The notes: a model not told the origin generated them from the sequence alone. Counted from the stretch's first letter, positions 29,421-39,443 are shown. The stretch: 64,000 bases of DNA from Halomonas ramblicola (GCF_030409215.1 NZ_JAUFPL010000017.1:315138-379137), one strand, 5' to 3'. Numbers and translations are program-made.

Positions 29421-31349
29421 TCACCCGGCGAGGCGGCTGGCAGATGCATCGCTCGACCCCGCTTCAGTCGAGCCCGGCGCGGGCCGGAAGCCCAGGTCCA
29501 GGTTCTCGCCGACACGTTCCAGGGTTACTTCCACACGCCGGTTCTGGCGGCGCTCCTCGACGCTATCGTTGGAGGCTACCGGCCTGCGTGAGCCATAACC
29601 GCGGGTCTGGATCAGGTCGCGCTCGACCCCCTGCCTCGCCAGGTAGCCGGCCACGCTGTCGGCACGCCGCTGCGAGAGGGGATCGTTGATGGCGTCGCTG
29701 CCGGTGCTGTCGGCGTGACCGGCAATGAAGATGCGCTCCAGGTCATCACGGCCACGGATCTGCTCGACCAGCTCCGAGAGCTCACCGCGCGCCTCGGCGG
29801 AGAGTTCCGCGCTGTTGACGGCGAACAGGGCATCGGCGGAGAGGGTGATGTCCGGCGCCCGGGTCGGGGCGGGCGCGCTGATCCCGCCGGTGAAGTCGGC
29901 GAGGGTGTAGCCCATGCCTGCCTCCACGGGGCAGATCGTCTCGGGGTCGAGCGCCACCCCGTCACTGCCCAGCTCGGCCAGGGTCGGCATGTCGTCACGC
30001 CGCACCTGGAGGGCCTGCATCAGCTGCCCCGTGGCGGCCAGGGTGCGGGCATCGGCCAGGACCACGTCGTATTGGGCATTCACGTAGGCACGGCTGGCCT
30101 CGAAGTACTCGTTCTCGCTGTCCAGGACGTCGAGCAGCGTGCGCTGGCCGATATCGAACTGCTGCTGGTAGGCGCCCCGCACCCGGTCGATCGACTGGCG
30201 ATGCTCGTTGAGGTACTGGAGCTGCTCGCGGAGCCGCTGGGTGTCGTTGTAGGCGATCTGGGTCGTCTGGCGGACGTTGGTGCAGGCCTGGTCGCGCTGG
30301 TTGGTCGCCTGCTCGACGCGATCGCTGGCGGCATGGAAGGAGGCCAGGTCGCTGCCCCCACGGTAGAGGTTCATGCTCGCCACCAGCTCGATGCGGTGAC
30401 GGTCGCGGCTGCCCAGGCCATCGAAGCCGCTCTCGTTGCGGTAGGTGCCGGTACGCCCCTGGAGGTCCAGGCGAGGATGGAAGGCGGCCCTGGTCCTCTC
30501 CTGCTCGGCACGGCTCGCCTCGATGTTCTCGATGGCGGCGTGGAACTCCGGATTGCCCTGGAAGGCCAGGTCGACGGCCTCGACCACCGAGGGCGGCAGC
30601 CGATCATCGAGCTCGGGGGCGGGGGCCAGGGTTTCGGCGGGCAGCTTCCCGACGATACGCTGGAAGCGCGCCGTCACGTCGTGCAGGTTGGACGCCTCGG
30701 TCATCAGGTTCGACTCGGCCAGGGCCAGCCGCCCGCTGATCTGCTCCAGGTCCACCCCCCGACCGGTCCCGGACTGCACCCGCTCCTCGATCTGGTTGTA
30801 GACCCGCATGTGATCGGCGTAATTCTGCTGGGCCAGCCGCACCAGTTCGCGATAGCGCTTCACATCCAGGTAGGCGCGCACCGCCTCGAGGGTCACGTTC
30901 TCGCTGGCCTCCAGCAACTCGTAGTAGCCCACCAGCTTGGCGCGATCGAGGCGTTCCACCTCGCTGCGCGTGGCGAAGCCGTCGTAGATCATCTGGGTGA
31001 TGCTGAGCTCGTAGAAGTCGGTGTCGTAGCTGCCCCGCCTATCGTACTGACGGTCCTCTCGACCGAGACCGGCGGTCGCCTCGATGCTCGGCAGGTAATT
31101 GCCGCGCGCGACGCCCACGTCGTGGCCGGCGGCACGCAGGCCGTTCCAGGCGGCATGCACCTCGGGGTTGGTCTCCAGGGCCTGTCGGACCACTTCGATC
31201 AGGTCGGATGACCCCGGTGCGGCCAGCCCCTGGGGCAGGTCCTGGGCGATGGCGGCGGGCAGGGGCAGGAGTGTCAGGCTGACACCCAGGGCGGCCAAGC
31301 CGGCCAACCGAGATTGGCGGAGGCGTCTTCTCGTTGGGCGTTTCATCAT
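29421..31349 (-). CDS. lapE: TolC-family outer membrane protein fused to an OmpA domain (LapE-like)
   Basis: The 642-residue protein begins with a signal peptide (cleavage after AAIA). Residues about 45-470 form a TolC/AggA-type outer membrane efflux protein with helical repeats (LIEVVRQALETNPEV and a second copy at SVVEAVDLAFQGNPEF). Residues about 520-635 form an OmpA-like peptidoglycan-binding domain (FAVNSAELSAEARGEL, then NDPLSQRRADSVAGYL and NRRVEV). The fusion would anchor the export channel to the cell wall. ATGs at 31349 and 31346 share an AAGGGA ribosome site; 31364 is also possible. It is first in the operon with lapB, lapC and luxR. Confidence 0.9.
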   Translation of the reverse strand: MMKRPTRRRLRQSRLAGLAALGVSLTLLPLPAAIAQDLPQGLAAPGSSDLIEVVRQALETNPEVHAAWNGLRAAGHDVGVARGNYLPSIEATAGLGREDRQYDRRGSYDTDFYELSITQMIYDGFATRSEVERLDRAKLVGYYELLEASENVTLEAVRAYLDVKRYRELVRLAQQNYADHMRVYNQIEERVQSGTGRGVDLEQISGRLALAESNLMTEASNLHDVTARFQRIVGKLPAETLAPAPELDDRLPPSVVEAVDLAFQGNPEFHAAIENIEASRAEQERTRAAFHPRLDLQGRTGTYRNESGFDGLGSRDRHRIELVASMNLYRGGSDLASFHAASDRVEQATNQRDQACTNVRQTTQIAYNDTQRLREQLQYLNEHRQSIDRVRGAYQQQFDIGQRTLLDVLDSENEYFEASRAYVNAQYDVVLADARTLAATGQLMQALQVRRDDMPTLAELGSDGVALDPETICPVEAGMGYTLADFTGGISAPAPTRAPDITLSADALFAVNSAELSAEARGELSELVEQIRGRDDLERIFIAGHADSTGSDAINDPLSQRRADSVAGYLARQGVERDLIQTRGYGSRRPVASNDSVEERRQNRRVEVTLERVGENLDLGFRPAPGSTEAGSSDASASRLAG

Positions 31350-31708
31350 GCGTTCCCTTGTCATGAACCCGCCCGGACGGGCGGAGTCACTAGCGTCGGT
31401 GTGTGCGTTTATTCTTGGCTTGCTGGAGTTCGAGGACCGTTTCCTGCTCCCCGAGACCGAGAGCGCTCGCCAGCCTATCGCCCCAAGAACCGCCTCCTGG
31501 GCGGGTGACAAACCTCATACTATTTGTAACCAAGCGTAACGCAGGGGCGTCGTTTGTCCAGTGATATGGGCATGGCACAACGAAGACTTTCTACATTTCT
31601 TATGTAAGCCTCGGCTTACGCTGCGTGAGCCTCTCTTCCACGACGGGCAAACGTGCTATGGTCACGGCGATTGCCACGACACGGCTGCGTCATCACAAGG
31701 AGAACGCC
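31350..31708. other. Intergenic region with divergent promoters and a small inverted repeat
   Basis: This gap separates the leftward lap operon from a rightward small gene. It holds an AT-richer pocket at about 31510-31640 and a 7-bp inverted repeat with a two-base loop, GTAAGCC (31604-31610) and GGCTTAC (31613-31619), which could be an operator. An extended -10-like TGCTATGGT lies at 31654-31662 for the rightward gene. I find no convincing -35 hexamers. Confidence 0.35.
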
Positions 31709-31990
31709 ATGTCCTCATCGGAAATCCAGAAGACCCGGGTCATCAACGAGTTACGGGGGTTCATCAAGAAGCTTCTCCAGGACCCGAAGATCCTCGAGCA
31801 ATCCCTGGAGATCGCCCGTCGTCACCTGCGGGATGGCGGCACCCCGGAGGTGATGGCGCGTATCGCCAACGAGATCTCGGACACCACCAGCGTGCACATC
31901 CCCGACGACCCGGCCGAGCACTCCGAGGCCGACCGCCTCTTCCTGGAGCTGCTCAAGGAAGTGGTCAACGAGGAGCAGGCCCTCTACTGA
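31709..31990 (+). CDS. Small helical hypothetical protein
   Basis: I do not recognise this 93-residue protein. It starts MSSSEIQKTRVINELRGFIKKLLQDPKILEQSLEIARRHL and is predicted mostly helical with an acidic C-terminus. The ATG at 31709 has an AAGGAG ribosome site eight bases upstream, which decides against the 28 codons of upstream open frame. It is followed by a strong terminator, so it is transcribed alone, divergent from the lap operon. Confidence 0.75.
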   Translation: MSSSEIQKTRVINELRGFIKKLLQDPKILEQSLEIARRHLRDGGTPEVMARIANEISDTTSVHIPDDPAEHSEADRLFLELLKEVVNEEQALY

Positions 31991-32011
31991 GCCCGGCCCC
32001 GCCTCAGGCAT

Positions 32012-32045
32012 CGACGACGCCCGGCCCGCGCCGGGCGTCGTCGTT
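32012..32045 (+). terminator. Rho-independent terminator with 14-bp perfect stem
   Basis: CGACGACGCCCGGC (32012-32025) pairs perfectly with 32030-32043 around a four-base loop and is followed by TT. It lies 22 bases after the small gene's stop codon. Confidence 0.75.
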
Positions 32046-32118
32046 CCGGACAGCAGGCCGGGGGCTCTGGTAGAATGACAAGCAATTGTTTCTACAGACA
32101 TTATACAGAACCCTGACG

Positions 32119-33600
32119 ATGTACTACCTGCTCAAGCTGTTCCCCGAGATCACCATCAAGTCACGCTCCGTACGGCGCCACATGACCCGGTGCCTGACGG
32201 CCAACGTACGCAACACCCTGAAACCGCTGGACGAACGCATCGGCGTCAAGGAGCGCTGGGACCTGCTGCAGGTGATCCTCCCCGAGGACCTGGGCAGCGA
32301 CGGCGTCGGCGAGGTCGAGCAGCGGCTCGGGCGCATCCCCGGCATCCAGGAGATTCAGGTGGTTCGCGAGGTAGACTTCCGGACCCTGGACGATATCGCC
32401 GGGCATATCGTGCCCATGTGGCAGGGACGCATCGAGGGGAAACGCTTCCGCGTCTCGGCCAAGCGGCGTGGCGAGCATGACTTCTCCTCGCACGACATGG
32501 AGCGCCACCTCGGGGCGCGGCTGCTGGCGGCCTGCGGAGATGCCAGGGTCGATCTCACCCGTCCCGAGGTCGACGTTCCCGTCCAGGTGGTGGACCGTCG
32601 CCTGCGCCTCATCGACCGCCGTCTCCCGGGCCTGGGAGGCTATCCCCTGGGCTTGCAGGGCCAGGCAATGGCGCTGATCTCGGGGGGCTTCGACTCGCCG
32701 GTGGCGGCCTGGCGGATGATGCGTCGTGGCATCAAGACCCACTTCCTGTTCTTCAATCTCGGCGGGCCGGCCCACGAGGCCGGGGTGCGCGAGGTCACCC
32801 ACCACCTCTGGCGACGCTACAGCCTCTCCCACCGGGTCAACTTCATCTCGGTACCCTTCGAGCCGGTGGTGGCCGAGATCCTGCGCCGGGTGCCGGACGG
32901 CCTGATGGGGGTGGTGCTCAAGCGCATGATGGTGCGCGCCGCCTCGCGCATCGCACGGCGCTCACGGGTGCCGGCACTGGTCACCGGTGACGCCATCGCC
33001 CAGGTGTCCAGCCAGACCCTCACCAACCTGGCGCTGATCGATGACGCCAGCGACCTGCCGGTACTGCGGCCGCTGCTCACCGAGGACAAGCAGGAGATCA
33101 TCGCCCAGGCCCGTGTCATCGACACCGCACGCTTCGCCGAAACCATGCCCGAATATTGCGGCGTCATCTCCCGGCGCCCGCATACCCGTGCCCGACGCGA
33201 CCGGATCGAGGAAGCCGAGTCGCAGTTCGACTTCGCGGTGCTCGAGGCCGCCATCGCCGACGCCGAGGTCACCCGCTCCGACCGGCTGGCGGAACGCCGG
33301 CAGCTTCCCGGCGAGGTCCCGGTCGTGGAATCCTCCGCCGAGCTGGCCGGTCGGCAGGACGTCAGCGTCATCGATATCCGCCCCCCTCAGGAACGCGACG
33401 CCGCCCCGCTGGAGCTGCCCGAGGTGCCATGCCTGGAGATCCCCTTCTACGAACTCCAGGAGCACGCGCCCGGCCTGCCCAGGGAAAGGCGTTACTTCCT
33501 CTACTGCGACCAGGGCGTGATGAGCCGCATGCAGGCACTGCATCTCCACGACCGCGGCCTGACCCATTTCGGCGTCTATCGCGTCCCCGGCGACGAATAG
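32119..33600 (+). CDS. thiI: tRNA 4-thiouridine synthetase ThiI
   Basis: ThiI makes s4U8 in tRNA and supplies sulfur for the thiamine thiazole. The 493-residue protein has a THUMP domain (about 60-165), a PP-loop ATPase with SGGFDS at 188-193, the conserved Cys at 347 (PEYCGVIS) and a C-terminal rhodanese domain with the persulfide Cys at 463 (YCDQG). Both functional cysteines are present, so the long, bifunctional form is intact. The start MYYLLKLFPE at 32119 was chosen by homology; an ATG 33 bases upstream is less likely. Confidence 0.95.
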   Translation: MYYLLKLFPEITIKSRSVRRHMTRCLTANVRNTLKPLDERIGVKERWDLLQVILPEDLGSDGVGEVEQRLGRIPGIQEIQVVREVDFRTLDDIAGHIVPMWQGRIEGKRFRVSAKRRGEHDFSSHDMERHLGARLLAACGDARVDLTRPEVDVPVQVVDRRLRLIDRRLPGLGGYPLGLQGQAMALISGGFDSPVAAWRMMRRGIKTHFLFFNLGGPAHEAGVREVTHHLWRRYSLSHRVNFISVPFEPVVAEILRRVPDGLMGVVLKRMMVRAASRIARRSRVPALVTGDAIAQVSSQTLTNLALIDDASDLPVLRPLLTEDKQEIIAQARVIDTARFAETMPEYCGVISRRPHTRARRDRIEEAESQFDFAVLEAAIADAEVTRSDRLAERRQLPGEVPVVESSAELAGRQDVSVIDIRPPQERDAAPLELPEVPCLEIPFYELQEHAPGLPRERRYFLYCDQGVMSRMQALHLHDRGLTHFGVYRVPGDE

Positions 33601-33684
33601 CGAATCCCTTGCCCCGCCTCGCTCGGAAGCTTCTACGCTACAAGGAGATACCTTCTGTTACGAAGGGCCCCGAGGAGTGCGGAA

Positions 33685-36600
33685 ATGGCCAGGCACAAGG
33701 CGCGGCTTCCCGAGCGTGACCCCGGCACCGGCGAGGTGTTGCTGGATCCCGGCTGGCCGCGGCCACCGGGCAACCGGCTCACCCCACCCGCCGCGCATCG
33801 GCGACCGCTCTGGCCGTGGGTGCTGCTGGTACTCGTGCTGCTGGCGTTCGCCATCGCCGGCCTGCTGGTGGCCGAGGCACGCACCTCGCACTTCCAGTCC
33901 CGTGAGCTGTCGCGCTACGCCGGCACCCTGACCTATACCCTGGCCCCGGGCCCCAGCGACCGCTGGCACGTGCCGGATCACGGCCCCTTCGACGATCGTC
34001 TGGGCTACACCCGGCTGCCCGACTTCCAGTCCCGCCTGCTGCAGCGTGACTTCCACGTCGAGCGCCAGGCGCGCTTCTCGCCCGCCCTGCTGGATTACGT
34101 CGAGCGGGGGTTCTTCCCGCCCTATCGGGAGAAGACCCGGGCCGGCCTGTCCCTGGCCACCTGCACCGGCGACGACCTCTATCGCTTCCACCATCCGCAG
34201 CGCCACTACGTGCGCTTCGAGGAAATACCGCCGCTGGTGGTGGAGATGCTGCTCTACATCGAGAATCGCCAGCTGCTGAACGAGGACGCCCCCCACGCCA
34301 ACCCCGCGGTGGACTGGCCCCGCTTCGCCCGCGCCGCCCTCTCCCAGGTCGGTCAGGCCCTGGACATGCCCGGCCAGTCGGCCGGCGGCAGCACCCTGGC
34401 CACCCAGATCGAGAAGTACCGCCACTCCCCCGGCGGCCTCACCGTCGGCCCCATGGAGAAGCTGCGCCAGATGATTTCGGCCAGCGTGCGCGGCTACCGC
34501 AATGGCCCCGAGACCCTCAGCGCCCGCCAGGACGTGGCCCTGGACTACCTCAACAGCGTGCCGCTCTCCGCCGCCCCGGGTTACGGCGAGGTGCACGGGC
34601 TGGGCGACGGACTCCGGGTCTGGTTCGGGGCCGATTTCGAGGCGACCAACCACCTGCTGTCCGCGGCCCGAGCCGCCACCTCCCCCACTCCCGATCAGGC
34701 GCGGGCGGTACGCCGAGCGCTCGCCTTGATGATCGCCCAGCGGCGCCCGTCCTGGTACCTCGACGGCGGCCGCAACGAACTGGAGCGACTCACCGACACC
34801 TACCTGGATCTGCTGGCGTCCGAAGGGATACTGAGTCCGGCGTTACGGGATACCGCCCGGCAACAGCCGCTCGCCTTCCGCGACTTCGAGGCCGCCCCGC
34901 TGCGGCGACGGGTCGAGGACGACAAGGGCTTGCGCGTCGCCCGCACGCGGCTGGCCGGGCTCTTGGACGTATCCCTCTACGAACTCGACCGCTTCGACCT
35001 CTCCGCCCGGACCACCCTGCACGGCGAACTGCAGCGCGAGGTCACCGACTACCTCCATCGGCTGGCCGACCCCGAGTTCGCCGCCGAGGTCGGCCTGATC
35101 GGCGAGCGCCTGCTCTCCCCCGAGAAGACCACCGAGGTACGCTACAGCTTCACCCTCTTCGAGCGCGGCGAGGACGGCTTCCGGGTCAGGGTCCAGACCG
35201 ACAACGGCGACCAGCCCTTCGACATCAACTCAGGCAGCAAGCTGGAGCTCGGCTCCACCGCCAAGCTGCGGGTGCTGGCCACCTACCTGGAGGTCATCGC
35301 GGAACTGCACGCGCGCCATGCGCACCGCCCGGCCGATGAGCTCCGCGGCCTCGCGGTCGATCGCCAGGACCCCATCCGGCGCTGGGTGCTGGACCGGCTG
35401 ATCGACGACCCCCAGCGGTCCCTGCGCGATCTGCTGGACGCCGCCATGCAGCGGCGTTACTCGGCGAGCCCCCACGAGGCCTTCTTCACCGGTGGCGGCC
35501 GCCACACCTTCAGCAACTTCCGCCGCGAGGACAATGGACGCAACCCGACCCTCGCAGAGGCGCTGCGCGAATCGCTCAACCTGCCCTTCGTGCGCCTGCT
35601 GCGCGACCTGGTCAACTACAGCATCCACCAGGACGCCGACCGCCGTCGGCTCCTCGAGGACGACGGGGACCCGCGTCGCCTCGACTACCTGCAGAGCTTC
35701 GCCGACCGCGAGGGACGCGTCTTCCTGCAGCGCTTCTGGCGCAAGTACCGGAACCTGGACAGCAAGGCCCGCCTGGAGGCCTTCCTCGGCGGCCTGAAAC
35801 CCGACGCCCGACGAATCGCCGCGGTCTACCGCTATCTCCATCCCGAGGCCGACCTGATCGGCTTCACCGCCTTCCTCGCCGAACGGCTGCCTGGCGGACT
35901 GCCTGACAGCGCCCGGCCGACGGCACTGTTCGACGGCACCGCGCCCCAGGACCTGAGCCTCTCCGACCAGGGCTACATCGCCGGCGTACACCCACTGGAG
36001 CTGTGGCTGGTCGGCTTCCTGGCCGACCGCCCCGACGCCAGCTACGCGGATGCCGAGTTCGCCAGCCGCGACGCTCGCCAGGAAGTCTACGGCTGGCTGT
36101 TCCGGACCCGCCACCGCAACGCCCGCGACGTACGCATTCGCACCATGCTCGAGGTCGAGGCCTTCCTCGACCTGCATCAGCGCTGGGTCCGGCTGGGCTA
36201 CCCCTTCGACCACCTGGTGCCATCGCTGGCCACCGCCCTGGGCAGTTCCGGCGACCGCCCCGCGGCGCTGGCCGAACTCATGGGCATCATTCTCAATGAC
36301 GGGGTTCGCCTACCTACCCGGCGCATCGACGAATTGCATTTCGCCGAGGGCACGCCCTACGAGACCCGCTTCCTGCCCGACGCCGAACGTGCACGACGCG
36401 TGATGGCCCCCGAGGTGGCCGCCGTGCTGCACGAGGCCCTGCAGCAGGTGGTGGAAGGCGGCACCGCACGCCGTCTGCATGGCAGCTTCGCCCTCGACGA
36501 CGGCACGCCTGTGGCCCTCGGCGGCAAGACGGGAACCGGCAACAACCGCTTCGAGACGGTGACGCGCACGGGCCAGGTGCTCCACTCCGAAGCACGCAAC

Positions 36601-36840
36601 CGCACCGCCACCTTCGTCTTCTATCTGGGCGAGGACCACTTCGGCACCCTCACCGCCTACGTGGCTGGCCAGGAGTCGGACGACTTCCGGTTCACCTCGG
36701 CCCTGCCCGTCCAGGCATTCAAGGGCATGGAGCCGATCCTCTCCCCCTATCTGCCCCCCGCCGTCCGGACCGGCTGCCGCCCGGCAGACGGCCAGGACAT
36801 GCTGATGGCAGATTCCACGCCAGGGGGCGGCAGCTCCTGA
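33685..36840 (+). CDS. Large atypical class A penicillin-binding protein
   Basis: This 1051-residue bifunctional peptidoglycan synthase has a short cytoplasmic tail and one TM helix (about 43-64). A glycosyltransferase-51 domain follows (E193 in YIENRQLL, GGSTLATQ at about 234-241). The transpeptidase domain has all three motifs: S524-T-A-K, S630-L-N and K948-T-G-T. The 317 residues between SxN and KTG are far more than usual, with a long helical insertion at about 650-880. The usual EDxxFxxHxG motif is altered to ENRQLL and NPAVDW. It lies between thiI and a convergent lipoprotein gene. Not a clear orthologue of PBP1a, 1b or 1c. Confidence 0.82.
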   Translation: MARHKARLPERDPGTGEVLLDPGWPRPPGNRLTPPAAHRRPLWPWVLLVLVLLAFAIAGLLVAEARTSHFQSRELSRYAGTLTYTLAPGPSDRWHVPDHGPFDDRLGYTRLPDFQSRLLQRDFHVERQARFSPALLDYVERGFFPPYREKTRAGLSLATCTGDDLYRFHHPQRHYVRFEEIPPLVVEMLLYIENRQLLNEDAPHANPAVDWPRFARAALSQVGQALDMPGQSAGGSTLATQIEKYRHSPGGLTVGPMEKLRQMISASVRGYRNGPETLSARQDVALDYLNSVPLSAAPGYGEVHGLGDGLRVWFGADFEATNHLLSAARAATSPTPDQARAVRRALALMIAQRRPSWYLDGGRNELERLTDTYLDLLASEGILSPALRDTARQQPLAFRDFEAAPLRRRVEDDKGLRVARTRLAGLLDVSLYELDRFDLSARTTLHGELQREVTDYLHRLADPEFAAEVGLIGERLLSPEKTTEVRYSFTLFERGEDGFRVRVQTDNGDQPFDINSGSKLELGSTAKLRVLATYLEVIAELHARHAHRPADELRGLAVDRQDPIRRWVLDRLIDDPQRSLRDLLDAAMQRRYSASPHEAFFTGGGRHTFSNFRREDNGRNPTLAEALRESLNLPFVRLLRDLVNYSIHQDADRRRLLEDDGDPRRLDYLQSFADREGRVFLQRFWRKYRNLDSKARLEAFLGGLKPDARRIAAVYRYLHPEADLIGFTAFLAERLPGGLPDSARPTALFDGTAPQDLSLSDQGYIAGVHPLELWLVGFLADRPDASYADAEFASRDARQEVYGWLFRTRHRNARDVRIRTMLEVEAFLDLHQRWVRLGYPFDHLVPSLATALGSSGDRPAALAELMGIILNDGVRLPTRRIDELHFAEGTPYETRFLPDAERARRVMAPEVAAVLHEALQQVVEGGTARRLHGSFALDDGTPVALGGKTGTGNNRFETVTRTGQVLHSEARNRTATFVFYLGEDHFGTLTAYVAGQESDDFRFTSALPVQAFKGMEPILSPYLPPAVRTGCRPADGQDMLMADSTPGGGSS

Positions 36841-36850
36841 GCGCGTTGCC

Positions 36851-37120
36851 TCACTGACAGGGCACCACCTCACGCCGGGTGTTCAAGGCCCACAGGTTCT
36901 GGCCATCGGGCGTCGCGCCCTGTTCGCTCCAGGTCTCGGTGATCTCCAGGCAGTAGGACCCCAGATTCTCGATGGTGACCTGGGGATCGGCGGGACGCTC
37001 GTTACCGATCCGCATGATGTCGGGATCCTCGCTGGTGTAGCGCGGCGCGATGGCGCCGCCGGTGCAACCGGCCAGCAGCACGGCCAGGCCAAGCCACAGA
37101 AGAAGTAGTTGACGGGACAT
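36851..37120 (-). CDS. Small lipoprotein of unknown function
   Basis: The 89-residue product starts MSRQLLLLWLGLAVLLAGC, a type II signal peptide with lipobox LAGC. The mature part is about 70 residues with two Cys that could form a disulfide (SYCLEI and the C-terminal VVPCQ). GGAGGT lies upstream of the ATG at 37120, which decides the start. I do not recognise the family. It is convergent with the PBP gene, with only ten bases between stops, and divergent from metG. Confidence 0.75.
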   Translation of the reverse strand: MSRQLLLLWLGLAVLLAGCTGGAIAPRYTSEDPDIMRIGNERPADPQVTIENLGSYCLEITETWSEQGATPDGQNLWALNTRREVVPCQ

Positions 37121-37398
37121 GGCGTCTACCTCCATGAAGCGCCGGGGCGGCAGGAGGGTCGCCTTCACCGCCTGGCAACGCCCTGGCCCCGTATGGTGAG
37201 GGGGATGCGCGATTTGCGGAACCGCTCTAGCCAGCTTAGTCGTCGCGGGACCGCCAGGCGAGGGGGTACGGGTGCAGCTGGCGCGGAAGATGCTACAATC
37301 GAGGCCTGATTTCACGGACATTTCGCATGGCGGCCTCGACTTCGCCCAGGCGTCGAGTCGGCCTCCATGTACCACGCCACGGGAACCTCAGAGCCACC
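37121..37398. other. Intergenic region carrying the metG promoter
   Basis: This gap separates the leftward lipoprotein gene from rightward metG. A good -10 hexamer TACAAT lies at 37294-37299 on the plus strand, about 100 bases before the metG ATG, but no clear -35 is visible. Otherwise I see no repeats or RNA structure. Confidence 0.4.
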
Positions 37399-39435
37399 AT
37401 GTCGAACACCGCCCCGCGCCAGATACTGGTCACCAGCGCCCTTCCCTATGCCAACGGGGCCATCCACCTGGGCCACTTGCTGGAGTACATCCAGACCGAC
37501 ATCTGGGTCCGCTTCCAGAAGAGTCGTGGTCATGAGTGCCGCTACGTGTGCGCCGACGACGCCCACGGCACCGCCATCATGCTGCGCGCCGAACAGGAAG
37601 GCATCACTTCCGAGGCGCTGATCGACCGCGTCAGCCGCGAGCACCAGGCCGACTTCGCCACCTTCGGCGTGGCCTTCGACAACTACCATTCGACCCACTC
37701 CGAAGAGAACCGCCATTTCAGCGAGCTGATCTACACCCGGCTGCGTGACGCCGGCCATATCGCCACCCGCGACATCGAGCAGATGTACGACCCGGTGAAG
37801 GGACTCTTCCTGGCCGACCGCTTCATCAAGGGCACCTGTCCCAAGTGCCGGACCGACGACCAGTACGGCGACAACTGCGAGGCGTGCGGCGCCACCTACA
37901 CCCCGGCCGAGCTGATCGACCCGGTGTCGGCGATCTCCGGGGCCACCCCCGAGGTGCGCAGCTCCACCCACTTCTTCTTCAAGCTGCCCGACTTCGCCGA
38001 CTTCCTCAAACGCTGGATCGACCACGGCCACGTCCAACCGCAGATCCGCAACAAGCTGATGGAGTGGTTCGAGGCCGGTTTCAACGAGTGGGACATCTCC
38101 CGCGATGCCCCCTACTTCGGCTTCGAGATTCCCGATGCCCCGGGCAAGTACTTCTACGTCTGGCTGGACGCTCCCATCGGCTACCTGGCCAGCTTCAAGA
38201 ACCTCTGCGAGCGCGAGGGGCTCGACTTCGACACCTACTGGAAGAAGAACAGCGACGCCGAGGTCTACCACTTCATCGGCAAGGACATCGTCTACTTCCA
38301 CGCCCTGTTCTGGCCTGCCATGCTGCACGGTGCAGGCCTGCGTACCCCCACCGCGGTGAACTGCCACGGCTTCGTGACAGTGAACGGCGCCAAGATGTCC
38401 AAGTCCCGCGGCACCTTCATCAAGGCCGCCACCTACGCCGAGCACCTCAACCCCGAATACCTGCGCTACTACTTCGCCGCCAAGCTCACCTCGGGAGTCG
38501 ACGACCTCGACCTCAACCTCGAGGACTTCGCCCAGCGGGTCAACAGCGACCTGGTGGGCAAGGTGGTCAACATCGCCAGCCGCTGCGCCGGCTTCGTCAA
38601 GAAGCTGGGAGGCGGGACACTGTCGGAACGTTGTACGGAACCCGATCTCGTCGCGCGCTTCATCACCGCCGGCGACGAGATCGCCGAGCACTTCGAGGCC
38701 CGCGAGTTCGGCCGCGCCATGCGCCTGGTCATGGAACTGGCCGACGAGGCCAACACCTACATCGCCGAGGCCGAGCCCTGGGTGCTGGCCAAGCAGGCGG
38801 GCAAGGAGCAGGAGGTGCTCGACATCTGCTCGGTGGGCATCAACCTCTTCCGCCAGTTGATGGTCTACCTCGCACCGGTGGTCCCGGCCATGGCCGAAGG
38901 GGCACGCCACTTCCTCAGGCTCGACGACCTCGACTGGGAGAGCCGCCACGAGCTGCTGCTGGGCCACGAGATCGCCAAGTTCAAGCCGCTGATGACCCGC
39001 GTGGAGCGGGACAGGATCGATGCCATGATCGAGGCATCCAAGGAGGACCTGGTGGAAGAACAGAAGCTCAAGGAAACCCCGAAGGGGCCGCTGGCCGATG
39101 ACCCCATCGCCGAGGAGATCGCCTTCGACGACTTCGCCAGGGTCGACCTGCGGATCGCACGCATCGCCAAGGCCGAATACGTCGAGGGGGCCGACAAGCT
39201 GCTCCAGTTGACCCTCGACCTGGGCGGCGAGACCCGCACCGTCTTCGCCGGCATCCGCTCCGCCTACGCCCCCGAGGCCCTGGAGGGCCGGCTGACGGTG
39301 ATGGTCGCCAACCTGGCGCCGCGCAAGATGCGTTTCGGCGTCTCCGAGGGCATGGTGCTGGCCGCCGGCGACGACGGCGGCATCTACCTGCTGTCCCCGG
39401 ACAGCGGCGCCGAGCCCGGACAGCGTGTCCGCTGA
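37399..39435 (+). CDS. metG: Methionyl-tRNA synthetase
   Basis: The 678-residue enzyme charges tRNA-Met and initiator tRNA. It has the HIGH-equivalent HLGH (residues about 24-27), a four-Cys zinc knuckle (CPKC and CEAC around residues 145-162), and KMSKS. It ends with a tRNA-binding dimerisation domain ([12 protein letters not shown] onward), the long E. coli-type form. The ATG at 37399 is the conserved start ([20 protein letters not shown]). Downstream rnfB follows after eight bases. Confidence 0.97.
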   Translation: MSNTAPRQILVTSALPYANGAIHLGHLLEYIQTDIWVRFQKSRGHECRYVCADDAHGTAIMLRAEQEGITSEALIDRVSREHQADFATFGVAFDNYHSTHSEENRHFSELIYTRLRDAGHIATRDIEQMYDPVKGLFLADRFIKGTCPKCRTDDQYGDNCEACGATYTPAELIDPVSAISGATPEVRSSTHFFFKLPDFADFLKRWIDHGHVQPQIRNKLMEWFEAGFNEWDISRDAPYFGFEIPDAPGKYFYVWLDAPIGYLASFKNLCEREGLDFDTYWKKNSDAEVYHFIGKDIVYFHALFWPAMLHGAGLRTPTAVNCHGFVTVNGAKMSKSRGTFIKAATYAEHLNPEYLRYYFAAKLTSGVDDLDLNLEDFAQRVNSDLVGKVVNIASRCAGFVKKLGGGTLSERCTEPDLVARFITAGDEIAEHFEAREFGRAMRLVMELADEANTYIAEAEPWVLAKQAGKEQEVLDICSVGINLFRQLMVYLAPVVPAMAEGARHFLRLDDLDWESRHELLLGHEIAKFKPLMTRVERDRIDAMIEASKEDLVEEQKLKETPKGPLADDPIAEEIAFDDFARVDLRIARIAKAEYVEGADKLLQLTLDLGGETRTVFAGIRSAYAPEALEGRLTVMVANLAPRKMRFGVSEGMVLAAGDDGGIYLLSPDSGAEPGQRVR

Positions 39436-39443
39436 GGTATGCC

